Assembly (NCBI GenBank): GCA_965214325.1
Contig: CBDCBG010000006.1
Coordinates: 2,294,001 to 2,358,000, forward strand
Source of the DNA: JAJEFO01 sp965214325
GTDB taxonomy: Bacteria; Pseudomonadota; Alphaproteobacteria; Rhodobacterales; Rhodobacteraceae
Direction of reading: 5' to 3'
DNA length: 64,000 bases
Made by a program: the position numbers and the translations under genes. Positions within the stretch are counted from its first letter, which is position 1, and each line of letters opens with the position of its first letter. The notes under the pieces are model-generated. The model saw only the letters and a program-made list of their open reading frames with translations, searched no databases and was not told where the DNA came from. Of this stretch, positions 9,218 through 18,052 are shown one piece after another.

Positions 9218-9826
9218 TCAAAGCCATGGTCGTTGTTCTGCAGCCTTCGCCTCAAACGCATCTATCGACGTCGCGGCGGTCTCGGTTGTCAGCCCGATGT
9301 CGTCAAGGCCGTCCAGCAGGCAGTGCTTCCTGAACGGATCGATCTCGAAACCGAACACCTCCCCGTCCGAACCGGTGACTGTCTGCGCCACGAGATCAAC
9401 GGTCATCCGGGCATTGGAGCCCCGTTCGGCATCCTCCATGAGGGCGTCCACCTGCTCCTTCGGCAGCTTGATCGGCAAGATGCCGTTCTTGAAGCAGTTG
9501 TTGTAGAAGATGTCCGCGAAGCTGGTCGATATCACGCAGCGAACGCCGAAATCGAGAAGCGCCCATGGCGCGTGCTCCCGGCTGGAACCGCAGCCGAAAT
9601 TGTCACCCGCAACCAGGATCCGGGCTTCGCGATAGGCCGGCTGGTTCAGCACGAATTCCTCGATCTCGTTTCCGTCGCGGTCAAACCGCATCTCGTCAAA
9701 GAGATTGGCGCCGAGGCCCGTCCGCTTGATCGTCTTCAGGAACTGCTTCGGAATGATCATGTCCGTGTCGATATTGACCAGCGGCATTGGCGCGGCAACG
9801 CCGGTAAGCTTGGTGAATTTCTCCAT
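9218..9826 (-). CDS. leuD: 3-isopropylmalate dehydratase small subunit
   Basis: A 202-residue swivel-domain subunit that joins LeuC to isomerise 2- and 3-isopropylmalate. The N-terminus MEKFTKLTGVAAPMPLVNID and the motif FGCGSSREHAPWAL identify it. The ATG at 9826 is preferred over one eight codons upstream, because AAGGGA sits at the right distance and LeuD proteins start with MEKF. It is separated from leuC by about 110 bases. Confidence 0.97.
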   Translation of the reverse strand: MEKFTKLTGVAAPMPLVNIDTDMIIPKQFLKTIKRTGLGANLFDEMRFDRDGNEIEEFVLNQPAYREARILVAGDNFGCGSSREHAPWALLDFGVRCVISTSFADIFYNNCFKNGILPIKLPKEQVDALMEDAERGSNARMTVDLVAQTVTGSDGEVFGFEIDPFRKHCLLDGLDDIGLTTETAATSIDAFEAKAAEQRPWL

Positions 9827-9935
9827 CGATTCATCCCTTGCAGAGGTCACGCCTTTCTGCCCCGGCGATTCAAGTGGCGCAAGCGCTCCAAAATCCTGGC
9901 GACGGACAGGAAACGCCGGGCAATGGCCGAACCGT

Positions 9936-11348
9936 TTACATCAGGTCACGCACGTCCGTCATGCGACCGGTGACCGCCGCGGCCGCGGCCATGGCAGGGC
10001 TCATGAGATGCGTCCGGCCCTTGTAGCCCTGCCGCCCCTCGAAGTTCCGGTTGGACGTCGAAGCGCATCGCTCGCCTGGACTGAGCTGGTCAGGATTCAT
10101 GCCAAGGCACATCGAGCATCCGGCCATTCGCCACTCAAAACCGGCTTCCTGCAGCCTTTGGGCGATGCCCTCCTCCTCGGCCTGAAGCCGCACCAGCCCG
10201 GAGCCCGGCACGATCATTGCGCGCAGCCCGTCCCTCACCCGGCGACCTTCCATGATCTTCGCGACCTCACGCAGATCCTCGATCCTGCCGTTCGTACAGG
10301 AACCAATGAACACCGTATCTATTTCGATCTCGTCCAGTTTCTGCCCAGGCGTCAGGCCCATGTAGTCAAGTGATCGCCGCACGGCTTCGACCTTGCCGCC
10401 CTCGAAGCTCTCGGGATCCGGCACTTCGCCCGTTATCGGCAGCACGTCTTCCGGAGACGTGCCCCAGGTGACGACAGGGGGAATCACCGCCGCGTCCATC
10501 CTGACCACTTGATCGTAATGCGCACCTTCATCGGTATTCAGCGTGTTCCAGTTGCTCACGGCCAATTCCCACTGCCCGCCTTTCGGTGCGTGAGCGCGGC
10601 CCTTCACATATTCGATCGTCTTCTCGTCGGGCGCGACAAGCCCGGCGCGCGCACCGCCCTCGATCGCCATGTTGCAGACCGTCATGCGGCCTTCCATCGT
10701 CAGGTTCCGGATTGCGCTTCCCGCGTATTCGATGACATGACCCGTTCCGCCTGCGGTTCCGGTCTTGCCGATGATCGAGAGCGTTACGTCCTTGGCCGTC
10801 ACGCCCGGAGCCAGGTCGCCGTCAACCTCGACCAGCATGTTCTTCGACTTCTTCTGGATCAATGTCTGCGTCGCGAGCACATGTTCGACCTCCGACGTGC
10901 CGATCCCGTGGGCCAGCGCCCCGAAGGCACCGTGCGTTGCCGTGTGGCTGTCCCCGCAAACGATCGTCATGCCTGGCTGGGTCCAGCCCTGCTCCGGGCC
11001 GACGATGTGGACGATGCCCTGTCGATCGTCGTCGATATCGTAGAGCTCGATGTCGAACTCCTTCGCATTCTGGCGCAGGGCGTCGACCTGGACCCGTGAC
11101 TGCTCGTCCTTGATTCCCTCCAGGCGGGTCGGATCCGTTGGCACATTGTGGTCCGGAACAGCCACCGTCTTCTCTGGCGCCCGGACCTTGCGGCCCGCAA
11201 TTCGAAGTCCCTCAAAGGCCTGCGGACTCGTTACCTCGTGAACAAGGTGGCGATCTATGTACAGACGGCATGTGCCGTCCTCGGCTTCATGGGCAACATG
11301 GTCATCCCAGATCTTGTCATAGAGCGTACGCGGCGCGGTCATGGTCAT
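9936..11348 (-). CDS. leuC: 3-isopropylmalate dehydratase large subunit
   Basis: A 470-residue aconitase-family 4Fe-4S enzyme of leucine synthesis. It contains DSHTATHGAFGALAHGIGTS and the three cluster cysteines, one in FIGSCTNGR and two in AGCSMCLGMN. The length is normal. It is the first of the leuC-leuD-leuB-transporter group on the minus strand. The intergenic region upstream of it carries an insertion sequence, which may separate leuC from its original promoter context or affect its expression. Confidence 0.98.
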   Translation of the reverse strand: MTMTAPRTLYDKIWDDHVAHEAEDGTCRLYIDRHLVHEVTSPQAFEGLRIAGRKVRAPEKTVAVPDHNVPTDPTRLEGIKDEQSRVQVDALRQNAKEFDIELYDIDDDRQGIVHIVGPEQGWTQPGMTIVCGDSHTATHGAFGALAHGIGTSEVEHVLATQTLIQKKSKNMLVEVDGDLAPGVTAKDVTLSIIGKTGTAGGTGHVIEYAGSAIRNLTMEGRMTVCNMAIEGGARAGLVAPDEKTIEYVKGRAHAPKGGQWELAVSNWNTLNTDEGAHYDQVVRMDAAVIPPVVTWGTSPEDVLPITGEVPDPESFEGGKVEAVRRSLDYMGLTPGQKLDEIEIDTVFIGSCTNGRIEDLREVAKIMEGRRVRDGLRAMIVPGSGLVRLQAEEEGIAQRLQEAGFEWRMAGCSMCLGMNPDQLSPGERCASTSNRNFEGRQGYKGRTHLMSPAMAAAAAVTGRMTDVRDLM

Positions 11349-11530
11349 TCATCTCTGCAAGGAAGGGTTGCCAGTGCATTCATGGGGGCGTTGGGCCTAT
11401 GCCCGGACGTTCGAGGACGCGAAGCGGTGCGCATCCGCCATTCGCTGCTGACGCCGGTTCCGGATTCCCATGTCGGTCAAGCACGTCATGGCTGCATACT
11501 ACATCCACTGCCGATGAGGAACAAGGTTGG

Positions 11531-11538
11531 ACAGGGAC
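11531..11538. repeat. Target-site duplication, left copy
   Basis: ACAGGGAC abuts the left inverted repeat of the insertion sequence. It is identical to the 8 bases directly after the right inverted repeat at 13269-13276. Confidence 0.9.
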
Positions 11539-11557
11539 GGGCGCGATTCTCGTATGG
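11539..11557 (+). repeat. IS terminal inverted repeat, left
   Basis: GGGCGCGATTCTCGTATGG. It pairs with the right end at 13250-13268, with mismatches at positions 4, 11, 12 and 13. Confidence 0.85.
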
Positions 11558-11592
11558 TTCACCTTTCGATTCCAAGATGTTCTTCTCGCGAA

Positions 11593-12600
11593 TCACGCGG
11601 CAAGTGCGACCTGCGCCACCGGCCGGTTGTCGTTGGCGCATTGCGGGGGCTTCCAGCCGCCGCAGCGGTTCAGGCGCGGGGCCGCGGCGGCCCAAGCCCG
11701 GTCGAAGCGTCCGGACTTGAGAAGCGACCGGAAGGTCAGGACGCCCTGGCCGCCGTCGCGGCCCCAGCTTTGTCCGGAGCGCTTCATCCGGGCAGTCACG
11801 AGAACCTTGTTCGCGGATTCCACGGCACCGGAACCGATGGCGTAGCCTGCGTCGGCGGCGTCCGCGTAGTTCATGCGGCGGCGGTTGTTGCGGAAGTAGG
11901 CCAGCTCCTTCCGGATGTCGTCGGCACCCTTGCCCTTCCGCAGCAGGTGGCGCATCGCGTCGATCACCTTGCCGGCGCCCTTGGGGTCGTGGCGCAGGAC
12001 ATGCCGCCACTTCTCGAACCAGGCCGTGCCTCCTGCCGTGTCCGGGCCGTAGGCGGCGTCGGCCGCGGCACTCAAATGCTGAGTCGCGTGCCAAAAATCT
12101 ATCAGGGTCACGTCGGGGCACAGGGAGTCCAGGAACGCCCAGTTGTCCTTCGCGCCATCGGCGACTGCCGCAAGCTTCAGGTCCGGATTGCGGTCCAGCC
12201 AGTGGAACACCTCGGCCTTCAGCCGAGACTTCAGGCCCGCCTTGCCGGCTTCGGGAAGACGCCCGAAGTACCGGCTCTCCAGCATGTTCCCCTCCGCGTC
12301 GACCAAGGCCACGACGCCGCACGACGCCTCGCGCCAGCCTGCGTCCGTTGCCTTTCCGTCTGCCGTCTCGGCGTTCATGCGCATCATGACGCCGTCGAGC
12401 GAGACAAGAAGCGACACAGCCTCCGCTGGCATCTCCTCCTGCTCCCGGAGATCGCCCAGAAGCGCGCCGGAACACGCCTCAATACAGGTTCCCGCCTCCC
12501 CGGAAAGTCGCACCAGGGACGCCGTCGAAGGCCCCTTGCCGCAAAGCCTCTTCCAAGCGTCCGCGCTCTCGCGGGCCGTCAGGCCGCTCATCAGGTACAT
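11593..12600 (-). CDS. ISKra4-family transposase, catalytic C-terminal frame
   Basis: 335 residues from an in-frame ATG, carrying the catalytic core of an ISKra4-type transposase. LVSLDGVMMRMN is the first acidic-residue strand, AAVADGAKDNW the second acidic region, and GSGAVESANKVLVTARMKRSGQSW the conserved C-terminal block that contains the last acidic residue. The protein overlaps the upstream frame by about 120 bases. On its own it lacks the N-terminal DNA-binding part, so it is probably inactive unless joined by frameshifting. Confidence 0.85.
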   Translation of the reverse strand: MYLMSGLTARESADAWKRLCGKGPSTASLVRLSGEAGTCIEACSGALLGDLREQEEMPAEAVSLLVSLDGVMMRMNAETADGKATDAGWREASCGVVALVDAEGNMLESRYFGRLPEAGKAGLKSRLKAEVFHWLDRNPDLKLAAVADGAKDNWAFLDSLCPDVTLIDFWHATQHLSAAADAAYGPDTAGGTAWFEKWRHVLRHDPKGAGKVIDAMRHLLRKGKGADDIRKELAYFRNNRRRMNYADAADAGYAIGSGAVESANKVLVTARMKRSGQSWGRDGGQGVLTFRSLLKSGRFDRAWAAAAPRLNRCGGWKPPQCANDNRPVAQVALAA

Positions 12601-13036
12601 CGAGAGACCCGCCGCCGCCGGACGTCAGGCCAAGGACGGCCTCGGCCGGAACCAGGGACGCGCCGTGGCCCGAGGGGCGGTACCGCGACCGGAGGAAGTC
12701 GACCGGTCCGAACATCGTCATCGCGTGGCCCGGCGTGACCTCTGCCTTCCGGTAGGCCCTGCCGTCGACCTGCAGCGAGGGCCCGTGGTCGTCCAGCGCC
12801 GCGAACGCGTCGGCCAGGACCGAACGGGCCATGCCGAAGACCATGTCGCGAACGGCGCCCTCGGCTTCCAGCGGATCGTCCCGGTACAGGGCCGCGACGT
12901 TCTCCGCCAGGCCGATCTCGGCGGCCCTCTCGACCAGGGCGACGCCCGCTTTCGTGAGGCCGTCCATGGCCGTCGCGACGGATCCGCGTCCATCGTCGAT
13001 GTTGGCAATCGGGTTCTCTGGCTGTAGGCTTTCCAT
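12479..13036 (-). CDS. ISKra4-family transposase, N-terminal frame (frameshifted)
   Basis: The frame starts at MESLQPENPIANIDDG and covers the N-terminal portion up to SLVPAEAVLGLTSGG. Family similarity then ends, and the expected continuation LSMYLMSGLTARESAD is found in the other frame. The break lies in GGCGGCGGCGGG at about 12610-12622 and needs a +1 shift (one extra base, or two missing). This differs from the -1 slippage known for some IS families, so a disabling indel is more likely than programmed frameshifting. Confidence 0.8.
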   Translation of the reverse strand: MESLQPENPIANIDDGRGSVATAMDGLTKAGVALVERAAEIGLAENVAALYRDDPLEAEGAVRDMVFGMARSVLADAFAALDDHGPSLQVDGRAYRKAEVTPGHAMTMFGPVDFLRSRYRPSGHGASLVPAEAVLGLTSGGGGSLDVPDERPDGPRERGRLEEALRQGAFDGVPGATFRGGGNLY

Positions 13037-13249
13037 CGGAGCGTTCCTTTCCGCCCCCGTCCAGGGGCATTTGATTGATGCAAGGAACGCTCTACCACAC
13101 CGGCCCGTCAGGGCCAGGCGTCCGCCAGACATGGAAAGAACGCGACCCGCCCGGCGAATTTTCGCGGAATCCGCCGGATCAGCGGCCGTCGCCGGAGACG
13201 GCCTCGAAAATGTCGTGTGATTTCAGCGCTCTGAAAAAACCGCCATCCG

Positions 13250-13268
13250 CCATACAGAAATCGCACCC
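13250..13268 (-). repeat. IS terminal inverted repeat, right
   Basis: The reverse complement reads GGGTGCGATTTCTGTATGG and matches the left end at 15 of 19 positions. Confidence 0.85.
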
Positions 13269-13276
13269 ACAGGGAC
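13269..13276. repeat. Target-site duplication, right copy
   Basis: ACAGGGAC, identical to 11531-11538, directly next to the right inverted repeat. Confidence 0.9.
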
Positions 13277-13375
13277 CGATCGAACGCCCACGTCGTCACG
13301 CGCATCAGGACTCCCGGGCAGCGGTCCCGGCGGCAGCGCATCCAACGGACACCTCCGCGACGGCAGTTCCGCGGA

Positions 13376-13906
13376 TCATGCCCCGGCGAACTCGCAAAGC
13401 GTGTGAATTTCCATGCCGAGCGCTTCCAGCCTGGCACGTCCCCCCAGCTCCGGCAGGTCAATGATGAAGCTGCAGCCGACAATGTCGCCCCCGACGCGTT
13501 CGATGAGCCTGATGCCTGCCTCGGCCGTGCCCCCCGTCGCGAGCAGGTCATCGACCAGGAGCACCTTGTCGCCTGGGTCAATGGCATCGTCATGGACTTC
13601 CATGACCGCCTCGCCGTATTCCAGCTTGTAGGCCTGGCTGAGCGTGGCGCCCGGTAGCTTGCCCCGCTTTCGTACCGGCACGAACCCAACCGACAGTTGA
13701 TGCGCGATCGCGCCTCCGATGATGAACCCGCGTGCCTCAAGCCCCGCCACCATGTCGATTTCCTGGTCGGCAAAGGGATGCAGGAGCTGGTCCACGCAGA
13801 TCCGAAGCCCGCGCGGATCCGAGAAGAGCGTCGTCACGTCGCGGAACATGATTCCTTCATGGGGAAAGTCCGCAATGGTCCGGATGTAGTCCTTGATGTC
13901 TTTCAT
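13376..13906 (-). CDS. apt: Adenine phosphoribosyltransferase
   Basis: A 176-residue purine-salvage enzyme converting adenine and PRPP to AMP. The PRPP-binding loop VLLVDDLLATGGTA lies near residues 117-130, preceded by the APT-typical GLEARGFIIGG and FVPVRKRGKLPG. ATG at 13906 (MKDIKDYIR) is chosen over a TTG two codons upstream. The mtnP gene immediately upstream releases adenine from methylthioadenosine, so the pair forms a salvage unit. Confidence 0.97.
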   Translation of the reverse strand: MKDIKDYIRTIADFPHEGIMFRDVTTLFSDPRGLRICVDQLLHPFADQEIDMVAGLEARGFIIGGAIAHQLSVGFVPVRKRGKLPGATLSQAYKLEYGEAVMEVHDDAIDPGDKVLLVDDLLATGGTAEAGIRLIERVGGDIVGCSFIIDLPELGGRARLEALGMEIHTLCEFAGA

Positions 13907-13963
13907 CGGCAATCACGCTTCATGGTCCGGCCACATGGGCGGGACGGGAATGTCTCGTCTCGT

Positions 13964-14845
13964 TCAGTTCAGCACGCGGCCGGCGACGGCATCAAGCCTG
14001 GCCACGACGTCCGGGTCACGTGCATCCGGCTGCGTCAGCACGGCATGTTCCAGCGCCCGATCGCAGCCGTGCGGACACTGATGCCGGGTTGCGCCCAGCC
14101 GCCGGGGCAGCCCTGCGGCAAGTGCGCGGCCCTTCTCGGCATTGCCCATCAAGGTCTTGATGATCTCGGTCACGTCCACCTCGCCGTGGTCCGGGTGCCA
14201 GCTGTCGTAGTCCGTGATCATGGCGACCGAGGCGTAGCAAAGCTCGGCTTCCCGCGCGAGCTTTGCCTCCGGCATGTTCGTCATCCCGATCACGTCGCAC
14301 CCCCAGCGCTCCCGGTAAATGACCGATTCGGCAAGCGTCGAGAACTGCGGCCCCTCCATCGCCAGATACGTGCCGCCCCGGTGCACCGTCGCACCGGCCG
14401 CCTCCGCGGCCTCGGCCACGACCCCTCCGAGTCGCGCGCAGGTCGGATGCGCCACGCTCACATGGGCGACGCAGCCTGCGCCAAAGAAGCTCTTGTCACG
14501 TGCGAAGGTCCGATCAATGAACTGGTCAACGATCACGAACTCGCCGGGTGCCATGTCTTCCCGGAACGAGCCACAGGCTGACACGCTGACGACATCCGTC
14601 ACGCCGAGCCGTTTCAGCGCATCAATGTTCGCCCTGTAGGGCACGGTCGTGGGCGAATGAACGTGGCCCCTCCCGTGCCGGGGGAGAAACGCCATTCGGA
14701 CGCCTGCAAGACATCCCGTCAGGATCTGGTCGGACGGTGCGCCCCACGGACTCCAGGCCGACACCCATTCGGCGCTCTCGAGGCCCTTGATCTCGTAGAT
14801 TCCGCTTCCCCCGATCACGCCGACGACAGTTGTACCTTCACTCAT
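13964..14845 (-). CDS. mtnP: S-methyl-5'-thioadenosine phosphorylase
   Basis: A 293-residue enzyme that splits methylthioadenosine into adenine and methylthioribose 1-phosphate. It shows VIGGSGIYEI at the N-terminus, FLPRHGRGH (phosphate and ribose site), the MEGPQFST segment near the middle and ITDYDSWHPDHGEV towards the C-terminus. The start at 14845 (MSEGTTVVGVIGG) fits the family. A longer frame upstream has no similarity. The gene ends 57 bases before apt on the same strand. Confidence 0.97.
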   Translation of the reverse strand: MSEGTTVVGVIGGSGIYEIKGLESAEWVSAWSPWGAPSDQILTGCLAGVRMAFLPRHGRGHVHSPTTVPYRANIDALKRLGVTDVVSVSACGSFREDMAPGEFVIVDQFIDRTFARDKSFFGAGCVAHVSVAHPTCARLGGVVAEAAEAAGATVHRGGTYLAMEGPQFSTLAESVIYRERWGCDVIGMTNMPEAKLAREAELCYASVAMITDYDSWHPDHGEVDVTEIIKTLMGNAEKGRALAAGLPRRLGATRHQCPHGCDRALEHAVLTQPDARDPDVVARLDAVAGRVLN

Positions 14846-15082
14846 TGGAATCCCCCAATTGTGCGGTGCGACGGTAGAAGACGCCGACGCGAACGGCAAC
14901 GCCCGGCAGATGAGTGCCTCAGGGCATTCTGCGGAACCGTCCGAAGCAAGGGAATTGATCCAGGTTGAACGCGCCGTCGACCGGGCGCCGGCCGAGCGGA
15001 GCCAGATTCCGGAGAGGCGCCGGCGGTCACGCATGAAATCCGAGGGTTGATTCGATCCGGTTCCAAGGGCAGGGTTCCGATC

Positions 15083-15430
15083 ATGACGGTCCAGTACCCG
15101 GCACCTTTCCCGAAATCTCGGCAAGTGCCCGAACGCGTGGCATTCGATCGCCGCGAACTGATGGCAATCCTGAACGTCTACGGCCGCATGGTTGCCGCCG
15201 GAGAGTGGCGCGACTACGGCATGTCCTTCCTGCAGGACACCGCGATCTTCTCGATCTTTCGCCGGACCGCGGAGCATCCGATCTACCGGATCGAGAAGCG
15301 GCCCAGGCTCCGGGAGCGGCAGGGCATGTATTCCGTTGTCGGGATGGATGGTCGCATCCTGAAGCGCGGCCACGACCTGAAGAGCGTCCTGCGCGTCCTT
15401 GAGCGGAAGCTCATCCGCGTCGTCGAGTAG
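15083..15430 (+). CDS. DUF2794-family protein
   Basis: A 115-residue protein of the alphaproteobacterial DUF2794 family, function unknown. Its conserved core runs through FDRRELMAILNVYGRMVAAG, WRDYGMSFL, AIFSIFRR and PIYRIEKRP, with a basic C-terminal helix. The ATG at 15083 gives the usual length. It is divergent from mtnP and converges with the NlpC/P60 gene, overlapping its end by 20 bases. Confidence 0.88.
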   Translation: MTVQYPAPFPKSRQVPERVAFDRRELMAILNVYGRMVAAGEWRDYGMSFLQDTAIFSIFRRTAEHPIYRIEKRPRLRERQGMYSVVGMDGRILKRGHDLKSVLRVLERKLIRVVE

Positions 15431-16301
15431 CCTGCTTCCGTCGCGGACCCAGCATCCGCCGTGTCATGCATGCCGGCCGCAGCCGGGACGTCACCGGCCC
15501 GGTGCCGGTCGACGCAATCCGGGCCACGGCGGTCTCGACCGGCTCCTCGACGACTGACATGTGGTGGGCGTTTGCATGGATGAGCGTGCCCTCGCCGCTG
15601 GCGATCGCGACATGACCTCCCCAAAACACCAGGTCGGCGGCGTTCAGGGTGTCGGCTTCCGAAAGGCGCCCTCCCGGCATCGCCTCCTGAAGATCGCTGT
15701 CCGGGGGGCATTCCAGTCCGGCCGCGTGGAATGCTGCCTGCACCAGGCCGGAACAATCGATTCCGAAGCCGGAATTCCCCGCCCAGACATAGGGCGTTCC
15801 CAGCATGATTCGCGCCCAGCCAACGACATCCCCGTCCCTGGAACCGCATTCGACCAGGTGCGCTGCAGGCACGTACATGCGATCCCTCGGGGCAATTCGG
15901 CACCATGCGCCGGATCGTTCCGTCACCCGAACCTCGGAGTTCAGGTGCAGGTCCTGCACGGGCAAGGCTTCGGCATTCGCGCTTTCCAGCGCGAACGTGG
16001 AGCGAACCGCAACCCTGTGCGTCGGACGGAAGCTCCTGTCCAGGCACGTCTCCCTGACATAACCGACATACCCATCCTTGGACGAATAGCCGAAGCTCCA
16101 GCCTCTTTCCCTCTCGAGTTCGACAAACCTGTCGCCGAAGATAAGCTGGCGGCCCGCCCGGCCCCAAGGCGAATCAAGGAGCCAGGCAGATGCAGAGAGG
16201 CTGTGCACCTTTCCATCCGTGAAGAGATCCGCATCAACGATCCCTTCCAGTTCGCTCCTCGCCACACGCCCGTTTGCCGCCAGGAATCTCCTGTCGCTCA
16301 T
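15411..16301 (-). CDS. NlpC/P60-family cell-wall peptidase
   Basis: A 296-residue protein with SH3-like segments in the first half (around residues 75-160) and a C-terminal NlpC/P60 domain. The catalytic Cys is in IDCSGLVQAAFH and the His in GGHVAIASGEG; LIHANAHH follows. These enzymes cut gamma-D-glutamyl-meso-DAP or related bonds in murein peptides. No signal peptide is visible, as is common for the group paired with leucyl aminopeptidase in Rhodobacterales. Its ATG overlaps the aminopeptidase stop by 4 bases, so both may act on peptides. Confidence 0.92.
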   Translation of the reverse strand: MSDRRFLAANGRVARSELEGIVDADLFTDGKVHSLSASAWLLDSPWGRAGRQLIFGDRFVELERERGWSFGYSSKDGYVGYVRETCLDRSFRPTHRVAVRSTFALESANAEALPVQDLHLNSEVRVTERSGAWCRIAPRDRMYVPAAHLVECGSRDGDVVGWARIMLGTPYVWAGNSGFGIDCSGLVQAAFHAAGLECPPDSDLQEAMPGGRLSEADTLNAADLVFWGGHVAIASGEGTLIHANAHHMSVVEEPVETAVARIASTGTGPVTSRLRPACMTRRMLGPRRKQATRRRG

Positions 16302-17680
16302 CCGAGCAACTCCGGCAACGCCTTGTAGAGTGCACGGATGCCCTGCCCGGCTCCGCCCCTGGGACGGCCGGGCGCGGATTCCTGTGTCCAGCCGAAGATG
16401 TCGAAATGCATGTAGCGCGGCGCGGCCGTCACGAAGCGGCGAAGGAACAGCGCGGCCGTGATCGATCCCGCGAAACCGCCCTTCGGCGCATTGTCCAGAT
16501 CAGCGATTCCCGGCTCGATCATCTTCTCGTACGGCTCCCAGAAGGGCAGTCTCCAAACCGGATCCCGAACCGCTTGCGCAGCCGCCTCCAACGCGGCAGC
16601 ATCGTTGTCATCCGTCGCGTAGAACGGCGCGAGATCCGGGCCCACCGCGACCCTGGCCGCCCCCGTCAAGGTGGCCATCGAAACGATCAGATCGGGCTCG
16701 TCCTCGTCGGCCAGAGCCAGCGCGTCGGCAAGCACGAGCCGGCCTTCGGCATCCGTGTTGTTGATCTCGACCGTGAGGCCCTTTCGCGAGGCCAGGATGT
16801 CGCCGGGTCGGAATGCCTCGCCGGAAATGGAATTCTCGACCGCCGGTATCAGGACGCGGAGCCGGCAGTCCAGGCCGCTGCCCATCAACATATGGGCAAG
16901 GCCCAGCACGTTGGCGGCTCCGCCCATGTCCTTCTTCATCAATTGCATGGACGCGCCGGGCTTGATGTTGAGCCCGCCGGTGTCGAAGCACACGCCTTTG
17001 CCAACCAGTGCGAGGCACGGACCGCTGTCACCCCATGACATGTCAATCAGTCTCGGCTCCCTGGAACTGGCCCGTCCCACGGCATGGATCATCGGGAGGT
17101 CCCGCTTCGGCAAAGCCGCCCCGGTGGTGACTTCAATGGACATGCCATGGGCGCTTGCAAGATCGCGTGCCGCCGCCTCGAGCTCGTCCGGGCCCATATG
17201 CGAAGCGGGCGTGTTGATCAGGTCGCGTGTCAGCGCCTCTCCTGACGCGATCCGCTCCAGCATTGCCGCGTCGACGCCGTCAGGCGCCAGAAGCGCGGCC
17301 AGCGGTTTCGAATCCGAGACGAACCGGTCGAACCGGTATCCTGCGAGCAGCCAGCCAAGGGCTGTCTCGGCAAGCTCGTCACCATCCAGGTCGCACTCGA
17401 GACGCCAGACGCCTCCGGGCAGCTTGCCGCGCAATCCTGCGGCCAGGAACCGACCCCGTGCCCGGTCCTTGCCGCTTCCGAGGCCTCCGACGGCGCCGCT
17501 CAGGCCATCCTTGCCGTGCAAGGGAAGAACTTCGCCGACACCGGCCTTGAAGCCCGCGGCGTCGACCCAGTCGCGCGTGGCCTCGTCCTGCGCCGCGAGC
17601 CAGTCCGCGAGCCCCTCTTTCCTTACCAGAAACAGCGGCCTTGCCGCAGATGCGTCCGCCGAAAACGTAAGCGCTGTCAA
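16298..17680 (-). CDS. Leucyl aminopeptidase (M17 family)
   Basis: A 460-residue two-metal aminopeptidase. The M17 fingerprint NTDAEGRL lies near residue 310, with the metal/substrate motif VGKGVCFDTGGLNIKP near 230 and KKDMGGAA near 250. The start is a TTG at 17680, supported by GGGGGA five bases upstream. It is the first gene of a two-gene unit with the NlpC/P60 hydrolase. Confidence 0.93.
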   Translation of the reverse strand: MTALTFSADASAARPLFLVRKEGLADWLAAQDEATRDWVDAAGFKAGVGEVLPLHGKDGLSGAVGGLGSGKDRARGRFLAAGLRGKLPGGVWRLECDLDGDELAETALGWLLAGYRFDRFVSDSKPLAALLAPDGVDAAMLERIASGEALTRDLINTPASHMGPDELEAAARDLASAHGMSIEVTTGAALPKRDLPMIHAVGRASSREPRLIDMSWGDSGPCLALVGKGVCFDTGGLNIKPGASMQLMKKDMGGAANVLGLAHMLMGSGLDCRLRVLIPAVENSISGEAFRPGDILASRKGLTVEINNTDAEGRLVLADALALADEDEPDLIVSMATLTGAARVAVGPDLAPFYATDDNDAAALEAAAQAVRDPVWRLPFWEPYEKMIEPGIADLDNAPKGGFAGSITAALFLRRFVTAAPRYMHFDIFGWTQESAPGRPRGGAGQGIRALYKALPELLG

Positions 17681-18052
17681 TGCAGTTCCCCCGGGCAGGT
17701 TTAGGCAAAGCCTATGTCAAGTTTCAACGAGCGTTAATCCCTTGGCGCATCCTGCCCAAGACCATCGCATCTGGATCGCCTCAGGCGCGGAACCGCCCAA
17801 GGCCGTTCTCTTCAACATGGAATCACGCAGATGCCAAGGAGTGTCCATCAATCGCGATGGCCCCGATTGCGTGACGGTGCAGCGCCAGAGCGGCCCTCTC
17901 ATCCTACGTCTTCCAACCGGTGCCAGATGCAGCCATCCCTGTGTTCGCGGGACATCGCCAACGGTCGTGCCGCCTCGTCCTCGGCGCGGGCAATTGCAGG
18001 CTCTTGCCCGGCGCAATCGTCGGCAAGTGCAAGTCTCATGCCGGTCTCGCTT
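17681..18052. other. Intergenic stretch, nothing recognisable
   Basis: About 370 bases between the eryH-like stop and the aminopeptidase start, both on the minus strand. It should contain the aminopeptidase promoter. No coding frame with family similarity and no clear hairpin was found. Confidence 0.4.

Larger units (their letters stand above)
11539..13268 (-). mobile_element. Insertion sequence of the ISKra4 family, complete at both ends
   Basis: A 1730-bp element bounded by imperfect inverted repeats (GGGCGCGATTCTCGTATGG at the left; the reverse complement at the right is GGGTGCGATTTCTGTATGG, 15 of 19 matches) and flanked by an exact 8-bp duplication. It sits between leuC and apt and breaks no gene. 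The transposase is read on the minus strand in two overlapping frames that must be joined by a +1 shift. Exact flanks indicate a fairly recent transposition. Confidence 0.9.
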
